Below, one piece after another: positions 15,763 through 20,746 of a stretch of DNA of 20,746 bases. Within the stretch, counting starts at the first letter, position 1; every line of letters starts with the position of its first letter. The notes beneath the pieces were generated by a model. It did not search any database, was not told the origin of the DNA, and saw only the letters and a list, made by a program, of their open reading frames with translations. Location: IMG/VR virus record IMGVR_UViG_3300028556_000048, positions 1 through 20,746 of that record; one strand, given 5' to 3'. The stretch is from a virus. The translations under genes and the position numbers were made by a program.

Positions 15763-15975
15763 ATGTCTGACCCAAATCTGATTATGCAAGCCCGCGCGGC
15801 CCTCGCGGACAGCGATCTTGTGGCGCTACGCAACTGCTTGAAAACATCAAATCCCGTACCTTATCCCGCCGCATGGGAGGCGCGGGACAATGCGCTGCGC
15901 CAGATCATCAGCACCGGCACTGGTACAATTCCTGACTATCCGCGCAATCAGGACGGCACAATTGCCTATCCATAA
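15763..15975 (+). CDS. Small protein after the fibre, tail-assembly-chaperone-like end
   Basis: A 70-residue protein with GGAG upstream of ATG 15763. It is helical, then ends W-x-x-R-x-x-ALRQI followed by IPDYPRNQDGTIAYP. The W-x-x-(Y/R)-R...LR...P-x-(F/Y)-P...P pattern recalls the short C-terminal motif of phage tail fibre assembly chaperones (Phage_tail_APC type). This is a weak pattern match, but the position straight after the fibre gene fits. Confidence 0.5.
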   Translation: MSDPNLIMQARAALADSDLVALRNCLKTSNPVPYPAAWEARDNALRQIISTGTGTIPDYPRNQDGTIAYP

Positions 15976-15985
15976 GGGGGAAAAC

Positions 15986-16294
15986 ATGGCCAATTCCGAC
16001 GCAGAACCACAGGATAACGCCGAATTTGCCCCTAGCAAGGGTCACGGCAAGCTGGCCGCCTTAATCCCGGCCGGGATTGCCAGCCATTTCATAATTCAGG
16101 TTTTACAGAATCATTATTCGTGGGTATATGACTATGCCCAGTTCTACGGCGGATTGAACCCCGAAGCCATGAACGAATCCATCGCCTTCGGCCTTTTCAG
16201 TTTCTTCGTCTGGCTGTCGCCGCATAATCTGTCCGACGCTATCAAGGCGGGCATCCTTTATGTGAAATCTCTCGACAAACTTTGGAGATCGTAA
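15986..16294 (+). CDS. Holin-like membrane protein
   Basis: A 102-residue protein starting at ATG 15986 behind a strong GGGGGAAAA leader; longer in-frame starts would overlap the previous gene without support. An acidic soluble N-terminus precedes TM1 (LAALIPAGIASHFIIQVL, 23-40) and TM2 (SIAFGLFSFFVWLS, 65-78), followed by a basic end (KSLDKLWRS). Two membrane segments, small size and the place before the spanin genes suggest a holin that would form membrane lesions at lysis. There is no family-specific motif, so other phage membrane roles remain possible. Confidence 0.5.
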   Translation: MANSDAEPQDNAEFAPSKGHGKLAALIPAGIASHFIIQVLQNHYSWVYDYAQFYGGLNPEAMNESIAFGLFSFFVWLSPHNLSDAIKAGILYVKSLDKLWRS

Positions 16295-16295
16295 C

Positions 16296-16763
16296 ATGAC
16301 GCCTTCCGACGCAAGCAACACGACCGACAGCGCCGCCGCAGCTTCTGCGGCTCCGGCTGCGACACCAGCGCCCGCACCTGCGGCTGCTGCACCGGCACCT
16401 GCCGCAGATACTTCGCCAAGTCTTTTCCAAAAGATCGTGGACGAAGTGAAAGACGAAGCGGTCGAAGTATGGGACGACGACATTAAGCCAGTCTTCGTGG
16501 ACGACGTGGAACCTTTGTTCAAAAACACGCTGCTTCTGGTGGAACGTAATGGCGGTACGCTGCTGATTGCTGTCGCCAAAGACCTGTTTGCTACCCTTAC
16601 CGGCAGTTCATGGGGCGCTGTCACGGCGCAGATCGTCACGGACGCAAAAGCACAGGGCGCTACCTTCGTGCAGGGCGAGGAACAGCTTGCCGCAAGTACG
16701 GCGCTGCAAATCGTCCAGTCCAGCCAAGCTGTTGCCACCCCTGCTTCGGGCGCAGCCGCTTAA
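16296..16763 (+). CDS. Ala/Pro-rich phage protein of unknown function in lysis cassette
   Basis: A 155-residue protein starting two bases after the holin-like stop. Residues 13-37 are an Ala/Pro-rich low-complexity linker. An acidic stretch follows (VDEVKDEAVEVWDDD and VFVDDVEPLF, about 48-74), then a hydrophobic segment near 85-100 (GGTLLIAVAKDLFATL), and an Ala/Gln-rich helical end. I do not recognise it. A role with the neighbouring lysis genes is guessed from position only; it could equally be a virion or anti-host protein. Confidence 0.6.
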   Translation: MTPSDASNTTDSAAAASAAPAATPAPAPAAAAPAPAADTSPSLFQKIVDEVKDEAVEVWDDDIKPVFVDDVEPLFKNTLLLVERNGGTLLIAVAKDLFATLTGSSWGAVTAQIVTDAKAQGATFVQGEEQLAASTALQIVQSSQAVATPASGAAA

Positions 16764-16791
16764 ACCGCAACGCAAGACATGGAGTTCCCCT

Positions 16792-17010
16792 ATGGGTTGG
16801 CTTTCCGCACTTTGGGCTTTTGTTAAAGCAATTCCTGCATGGATACAGGATTTACAAAGCGGGAAGGATCAGCGCATAGGGGAACAGATGCAGCAAGGCG
16901 CAGACCTTGCCGCAGCGCAGAAAAACAACGCGGATATGGCCAAGGCCGCCGCCAATGCGCCGAAGACACTTCAGGAACTGGAAGACGAACAGAACGCGGG
17001 GAAAGTGTAA
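16792..17010 (+). CDS. Inner-membrane spanin-like protein (Rz type)
   Basis: A 72-residue protein starting at ATG 16792 with GGAG seven bases upstream. It begins MGWLSALWAFVKAIPAWI, a short hydrophobic/amphipathic segment, then a Gln/Ala-rich helix (RIGEQMQQGADLAAAQK), and ends NAPKTLQELEDEQNAGKV. The Ala-Pro, then Leu/Glu-rich, then Gly-Val end is the usual finish of short Rz-like proteins I know from alphaproteobacterial phages. The hydrophobic anchor is weak, so membrane insertion is uncertain. The next gene overlaps its stop by one base and is a lipoprotein, the expected partner. Confidence 0.6.
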   Translation: MGWLSALWAFVKAIPAWIQDLQSGKDQRIGEQMQQGADLAAAQKNNADMAKAAANAPKTLQELEDEQNAGKV

Positions 17011-17321
17011 TGCTGCGCTACATTATAATTTCAACCATCCTTCTGATGCTGACGGGTTGTGAACTATTTAGCAGCAATCCAGCGCCTATCGTTTTAGGCT
17101 GCCCCGCGCTGAAAGATTATTCGGCAGATGAACAGAAGGCACAGGCACAAGCCGAAGCCGCCCTGCCAGCCAATTCACCGCTTGCCGCGCCGCTTCTGGA
17201 ATGGGGCGATCTTCGCGCCCAGCTGAAATTGTGTCAGACACAGCCCGGCGCTGCGCCACTTCCGCCCGATGCAGCGCCTGTAGCGCCGGTGAAAAAATCC
17301 TTCTTCGGAACGTCGCTATGA
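17010..17321 (+). CDS. Outer-membrane lipoprotein spanin-like protein (Rz1 type)
   Basis: A 103-residue protein starting at ATG 17010 (TAATG overlap). The signal has a lipobox: MLRYIIISTILLMLTGCELF, with the lipidated Cys at 17. After it come GCPALKDYSADEQ, ALPANSPLAAPLLEWGDLRAQLKLCQ and a Pro-rich end (APLPPDAAPVAPVKK). The order CP-x-L-x-x-YS, AL-P-x-x-SPL, W/Y-G-x-LR-x-Q-x-x-x-C is a pattern I know from small phage lipoproteins next to Rz-like genes. With the upstream gene it would bridge inner and outer membranes and fuse them in the last step of lysis. Confidence 0.7.
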   Translation: MLRYIIISTILLMLTGCELFSSNPAPIVLGCPALKDYSADEQKAQAQAEAALPANSPLAAPLLEWGDLRAQLKLCQTQPGAAPLPPDAAPVAPVKKSFFGTSL

Positions 17322-17947
17322 TGTATGCGCTTCGCGCCCTTCTCGAAATCCTTAAAGACGCCTTCCTCTACCGGATGCGCGGGGGCGGCTATGTCACGCT
17401 TGGCGACACGCTGGCGCGGACAATATGGGTGACGGCTGGTCTGGCCGAAACCTATTTCGATTTGGCGTGGGGACATTGGAACCTGATCGTTCTGGCATGG
17501 TTCGTGATAGGTGGATTCTGCGCCATATCCTTCATTCCACACGCCTTCGCGCAGAACATGGGACGCCTGGGTAGGCCGTGGACGCTCGGCCCGAACGGGG
17601 AAACCGAAACGCTGTCGAAGTTTTGGCCCGGCGCGTGGCTGCCCTACATCAAGACACAGGCGGATTGGAATGCCGCTACACCGGCGCGGAAGTTCTGGCT
17701 GGACTATCTCGGCATGACAAGCTGCGCCTTTCTGCGCGGCTGTATCGTTTACGGCCCGATGATGTATTTTAGCCCCATCAGGGCGGCGCTCGGAATTGTG
17801 ACGCTTGCCCTGCTTCAGCCGCTTGCCTACGCCGCAGCGCCCCATATTCCCTTTTCGTTACCTGGGGTTAGCGCGGGAACGAATGAGTGGGGCGAATTCC
17901 TGACAGGCGCAGCGTGGGCCGCTTCAATAATCGTAGCCACGATCTAA
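17318..17947 (+). CDS. Multi-pass membrane protein of unknown function
   Basis: A 209-residue protein starting at ATG 17318, overlapping the spanin stop (ATGA). It opens with a basic segment LYRMRGGGYVTLGDTL, then likely membrane segments at about 54-72, 137-152, 155-172 and 193-208. A soluble loop at about 80-130 contains RPWTLGPNGE, FWPGAWLPYIK and a W-x-x-A-T-x-A-R-K segment. I do not recognise the family. It is the last gene of the forward tail/lysis run and is followed by genes on the other strand, so it may be the final member of the late operon. It has no endolysin motif. Confidence 0.65.
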   Translation: MMYALRALLEILKDAFLYRMRGGGYVTLGDTLARTIWVTAGLAETYFDLAWGHWNLIVLAWFVIGGFCAISFIPHAFAQNMGRLGRPWTLGPNGETETLSKFWPGAWLPYIKTQADWNAATPARKFWLDYLGMTSCAFLRGCIVYGPMMYFSPIRAALGIVTLALLQPLAYAAAPHIPFSLPGVSAGTNEWGEFLTGAAWAASIIVATI

Positions 17948-17997
17948 ATTTTGGCAATTATATACTTCGCAAACCTACACTCAAAATGTAGCCTCAT

Positions 17998-18210
17998 TCA
18001 AAGGTTATCGAACTTTTTGGCGATGAACCCAGCATATATCCATAGCGCGATGATGCCCCCATATTCCATAAGACTACCGCCCCGTGTATCGGGATGCGTG
18101 TCGTAATAGTTAAAAATCAAACCCGTTGCGCCCCACAACGCTATTATTAAAATAGCGGAAAATGTCCAATTAATCTTACGCTCGATCCTGTCCAGATGTT
18201 CATTATCCAT
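17998..18210 (-). CDS. Small two-TM membrane protein
   Basis: A 70-residue protein on the reverse strand with an AAGGGAAACGCA leader before ATG 18210, overlapping the end of the gene upstream on the same strand by eight bases. The N-terminus is charged (DNEHLDRIERK), TM1 is about 16-33 (FSAILIIALWGATGLIF), a short loop holds THPDTRGGS, and TM2 is about 49-65 (GGIIALWIYAGFIAKK). Small two-TM proteins next to phage lysis genes can be holins, antiholins or superinfection exclusion factors. Expression from the opposite strand favours a prophage-stage role, but no motif decides this. Confidence 0.6.
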   Translation of the reverse strand: MDNEHLDRIERKINWTFSAILIIALWGATGLIFNYYDTHPDTRGGSLMEYGGIIALWIYAGFIAKKFDNL

Positions 18211-18379
18211 TGCGTTTCCCTTTTTTCACTGGCTTTGGCGTAGCCTTCGCAATCCGGCGCAGCTTGCTTTCAAACGCGGCTTCGGATTCGTCGCAGCCAG
18301 CTTTACGGGCTGTGGCGATAAAGGCGGCTGACTGGCCCCTAAACCTCTTTTCGGGCGTTTTGATAAGTTTTTCAGCCAT
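18203..18379 (-). CDS. Small basic protein, likely first gene of a reverse two-gene unit
   Basis: A 58-residue protein from ATG 18379 (GAGG five bases upstream). A longer frame exists up to TTG 18433 or ATG 18424, but it would overlap the promoter and has no good Shine-Dalgarno. The sequence runs MAEKLIKTPEKRFRGQSAAFI, then ARKAGCDESEAAFESKLRRI, and a very basic end KPVKKGKRNG. It is charged and helical. It could bind nucleic acid, but no known fold is recognised. It overlaps the two-TM gene downstream, so the two are probably co-translated. Confidence 0.6.
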   Translation of the reverse strand: MAEKLIKTPEKRFRGQSAAFIATARKAGCDESEAAFESKLRRIAKATPKPVKKGKRNG

Positions 18380-18394
18380 TAAGTCCTCGCTTAG

Positions 18395-18423
18395 ATTATA
18401 GGCTTGACGTGAGGCAGTCTCCA
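18395..18423 (-). promoter_or_regulatory. Sigma-70-like promoter for the reverse two-gene unit
   Basis: Read on the reverse strand: TGGAGA (18423-18418) matches four of six -35 bases, the spacer is exactly 17, and TATAAT (18400-18395) is a perfect -10. Transcription would start near 18388, just before the GAGG and ATG 18379. This favours the shorter start for the 58-residue protein. Confidence 0.5.
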
Positions 18424-18439
18424 TGAAATCCAATCATGG

Positions 18440-18943
18440 ATGAGGCTAAGGGATTTAATCAAGATTAAAAAAACGATCACCGCCTTGGGGAAATGGCAGG
18501 TGGGCAAGATGCCTCGTTCTGCATTTCCTTTATCAAAATCAGGCAATAGGGCTTACAGACTCGGCAATCGCAGGTGGCGGGTTGTAGAATTTACAGTGGA
18601 AAGTTTATGTTTTCGGCTGTTAATCAATTATAATCCCCTTCTCCTACAATATCAGGCCATGCTGGGCTTGACGCAGGGAAATGACACAAAGGTTTTGGCA
18701 TCTCTTGAGTATCATGGAACTCATGGCTCATGGCATGTCCATACCTCATGTGACATTTTCGACTCTATTCCTGCGGGAATTAAAAGAGGGCCATGGATAA
18801 CGCGCCTTCCAAGTCCAAAAAACTACAATAGGGCAGGAATTTTTGTTATAGGTGATGATGCAGCATTTACTCGTGCTATTGACTTTTTTGGGTTAGATAA
18901 AACAGCAGATTCGACAACCGATGCACCGAGGTTTCCATTGTGA
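18440..18943 (+). CDS. Uncharacterised protein paired with a DUF1828-like gene
   Basis: A 167-residue protein. The start is uncertain: ATG 18440 has no clear Shine-Dalgarno, whereas ATG 18509 (residue 24) follows AGGTGGGC. The sequence has a basic N-terminus (RDLIKIKKTITALGKW), then NRAYRLGNRRWRVVEF and CFRLLINYNPLLLQY. The stretch YHGTHGSWHVHTSC (91-104) has four His, then IKRGPWITRLP, and the end is RAIDFFGLDK. The H-x-x-H-x-x-x-H-x-H group could bind a metal. I cannot name a family. The codon and base make-up is AT-richer than the phage operon, suggesting recent acquisition. The GTGA overlap with the next gene implies a single functional unit. Confidence 0.6.
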   Translation: MRLRDLIKIKKTITALGKWQVGKMPRSAFPLSKSGNRAYRLGNRRWRVVEFTVESLCFRLLINYNPLLLQYQAMLGLTQGNDTKVLASLEYHGTHGSWHVHTSCDIFDSIPAGIKRGPWITRLPSPKNYNRAGIFVIGDDAAFTRAIDFFGLDKTADSTTDAPRFPL

Positions 18944-19725
18944 AAGAAGAACTCTGCAAAGCCTTCTGTAGTGAGTTACAAGTCCGCGAGGTTCCGGCAG
19001 GGCTGGCGGTGGGGACTGGCTTTCAGGGCATCACCGGAGATCAAATAGGATTTTATATTGTTGGCCCAGATACAAGAAATATGTGGCGCGTACAAGATGA
19101 TGGCGCGACTATTCCATTTATTGAAGCGGCTGGCGGTGACCTCGAAATTGAGGCTCGTTCTGATGTGTTCGATTCTTTATTAGAGGAATACGACACGACA
19201 TACGATCCTGATACTGGTGAACTTTCGAGTTTGCCAGTCTCCAAAAACGACCTTCCACAAACGGCAATTCAGTTTGTAGCGTTATTGTTACGCATTCAAG
19301 ACATACTATTTATGACGAGAGAACGCGCTGAATCTACATGGGTTCAGGAGGCAACGCGAGACTTACAAAGTTCCTTGGGTAATCGTGGCACCATCGAAGA
19401 AAACGCAGCCGTCATGCCTAGCGTTGCGGAATATGCTGCCGACATAGTTGTAAGGACTACGGGTCGTTCACCAGTTGCGCTATTCTTTGGAATCAACGAT
19501 GCAAAAGCATACGAAGCGTTGATGTTTCATTTCATGGTGAACTATAAATTAAAGTTAAATGTTCCTGTGGTTTTGCTATTGGAAAAGGATAACTCTTTAA
19601 CAAGAAAAGCGCGAACCAGAGTTGATAATAATATCATTGTTCCGCGTTATCGTGGTGGAGAACATGAAGCAATAGGCCGAATTGTAGAGACTGCTACCGG
19701 AGAGAGATTAGACACTGTTCACTGA
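18940..19725 (+). CDS. DUF1828-like protein
   Basis: A 261-residue protein from GTG 18940 (GAGG eight bases upstream, GTGA overlap with its partner). The first 95 residues match what I recall of DUF1828: LCKAFCSELQVREVPAGLAVGT, then GDQIGFYIV, a WRVQDDGATIPFIEAAGGDLE segment and an EYDTTYDPDTGEL turn. The middle is helical (QFVALLLRIQDILFMTRER). The end has DAKAYEALMFHFMVN, then PVVLLLEKD and NNIIVPRYRGG, which could be a DUF1829-type tail. DUF1828 has no settled function to my knowledge. Its position with an unknown partner, next to a transposase at the accessory end of a phage, is typical of cargo. A defence or toxin-antitoxin role is only a guess. Confidence 0.6.
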   Translation: MKEELCKAFCSELQVREVPAGLAVGTGFQGITGDQIGFYIVGPDTRNMWRVQDDGATIPFIEAAGGDLEIEARSDVFDSLLEEYDTTYDPDTGELSSLPVSKNDLPQTAIQFVALLLRIQDILFMTRERAESTWVQEATRDLQSSLGNRGTIEENAAVMPSVAEYAADIVVRTTGRSPVALFFGINDAKAYEALMFHFMVNYKLKLNVPVVLLLEKDNSLTRKARTRVDNNIIVPRYRGGEHEAIGRIVETATGERLDTVH

Positions 19726-19741
19726 CAGCTAAACTTACTTT

Positions 19742-20698
19742 CTACGCGTCAGTCCGCCGATATGTAAGACGCTTACCAACGGCCCCCGATAAAGCTGCAT
19801 CTGCTCTTTCGGCGTCAGAGATTTTTCTTTCATTGTATCTGAAATCAAACTCCGCAACGTAGCGGCCAAGGTGTTGTTGGCTAACATGATGGAACGTGCC
19901 AACAATACCGCGTTTCAGGATTGAAAAGTAATTTTCAACCGTGTTCGTATGCCAGAAGGTACCGCGCACATATTCACCGCCACTATGGTTCACGCTGCCA
20001 TGTCCGGCAAAGGCTTCGGTAACAGCCGGATAAACCCTAGCTTCGTCCGTCATTAGGTAGGTTTTCTTGTCGATATGACGGTCAAGAATAGGGCGAAGCG
20101 TTTTCGCCGTGACTTCCGGCAAGTGCATGGAACGCACCCTACCGTCACGCTCGACAAGGGAAACGACAGGGGCTTTGCCGACAGCGCCACGGCCAGCGCG
20201 TAAACGCTTGTTGGCGTGTTTGTTCTTTTCCTTGCCGCCCACATACGTTTCGTCAATTTCCACAACCTTATTCTGGCCGCCCATAGGCGTCATATTACCG
20301 TCCTTCATTGCTTCACGGATGCGATGACACATAAACCACGCGCTTTTATAAGTGATTTCCAAGGTGCGCTGGATTTGCAGGGCAGAAATGCCTTTCTTGC
20401 TGCTACACATGAGATAGGTAGCCTGTAACCATTTGTGCAGAGGAATGTGGCTGCTTTCGTAAACGGTGCCTACGGTCACGGTAAACTGCTCACGGCAAGC
20501 GCCGCACTTTTTCAGGCCAAAGCGTTCCTTGCCTTCGGGGTTCTTCTTGGAGGGCTTGGATTTGACGCCTTCGAGGCAATAGACCTTCTCTGTGCTGCCG
20601 CAATGGGGGCAGACAGCACCGTGAGGCCACAGGATGCCCTCTAGGTAGGCATACGCCTTGGCTTCATCGTGAAAATGGGGCTTGGATAGGATAGACAT
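19742..20698 (-). mobile_element. IS1595-family (ISXO2-like) transposase
   Basis: A 318-residue transposase from ATG 20698 with GGAG upstream. A zinc ribbon lies at the start: CPHCG (30-34) and CGACREQFTV (65-74, with GTVYESSHIPLHKW after it), the classic ISXO2 layout. A helical DNA-binding region follows (residues 100-130). The catalytic core shows EIDETYVGG (D149), YLMTDEARVY (D218) and WHTNTVENYFSILKRGI with N252/E255 and K262, matching the DDN/E-K triad region, then a FDFRYNER end motif (284-291). It is full length with no stop or frameshift and appears intact. The enzyme would act as a DDE-type integrase-like nuclease. Terminal inverted repeats are not seen. Confidence 0.88.
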
Positions 20699-20746
20699 AG
20701 CGTTCTCCGTTGTTATGGGAAAACACTACCCTTTGGGGTTGGGTTT
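20699..20746. other. Upstream flank of the transposase; possible right end
   Basis: Read inward on the reverse strand it gives GGGTAGTGTTTTCCC followed by ATAACAACGGAGAACGCT up to the start codon. This is where one terminal repeat would be expected, but no matching copy is found between the transposase stop and the DUF1828-like gene (19726-19741). The window ends here, so the outer boundary cannot be read. Confidence 0.35.

Noticed and set aside
17975-17991. Possible terminator CTACA-7-TGTAG between the converging genes
   Set aside because: Only five base pairs, low GC and no good T run on either strand.
1-20746. CRISPR array, tRNA or rRNA genes, attachment site
   Set aside because: No regularly spaced direct repeats, no tRNA-like cloverleaf and no rRNA-like segment was seen by eye; an att site cannot be judged without the other end of the element.

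Overview
The window is a stretch of a contractile-tailed (myovirus-type) phage or prophage genome, most likely from an alphaproteobacterial host. The host guess rests on about 50-55% GC judged by eye, Shine-Dalgarno-led packed genes, and a Rz-like/lipoprotein spanin pair of a type I associate with alphaproteobacterial prophages. No capsid, terminase, integrase or host chromosomal gene is visible, so prophage versus free phage cannot be settled. The first gene is cut by the left edge.

Positions 1-10509 (+ strand) form one packed tail and baseplate operon in the classic Mu/P2-like order. It runs sheath (5' cut), tube, tail assembly chaperone with a programmed -1 frameshift extension, an HK97 gp10-like protein, two small Cys/His proteins (the first DUF6527-like), tape measure, a 60-aa membrane-anchored mini-protein, tail/baseplate adaptor, LysM/gpX-like protein, gpD-like hub, gpV-like spike, gp46/gp25-like wedge, J-like wedge and a final baseplate protein. 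Most junctions overlap or nearly touch. The exception is an AT-rich, palindrome-filled leader at 2733-2822 in front of the two Cys/His genes, which look like an inserted cargo pair.

Positions 10533-15975 carry the adsorption genes: a TTG-initiated collar fibre, then a 1079-aa fibre-like protein with a Sec-type signal peptide, 18 cysteines largely in pairs and a 110-residue tandem repeat, then a small tail-assembly-chaperone-like protein. Positions 15986-17947 look like a lysis cassette: holin-like protein, an unknown Ala/Pro-rich protein, inner-membrane spanin, lipoprotein outer spanin and a multi-pass membrane protein. No endolysin is recognisable in it.

From about 17950 the style changes. 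Two small genes run on the - strand (a basic 58-aa protein and a two-TM protein) behind a good promoter. Divergent from them is a more AT-rich, translationally coupled pair ending in a DUF1828-like protein. An IS1595/ISXO2-like transposase on the - strand closes the window. This right-hand part is the accessory end of the element.

The best-supported unusual signals are the complete -1 frameshift cassette at 2024-2083, the signal-peptide-bearing Cys-rich fibre, the Cys/His gene pair with its palindromic leader, and the uncharacterised two-gene DUF1828 module beside the transposase.
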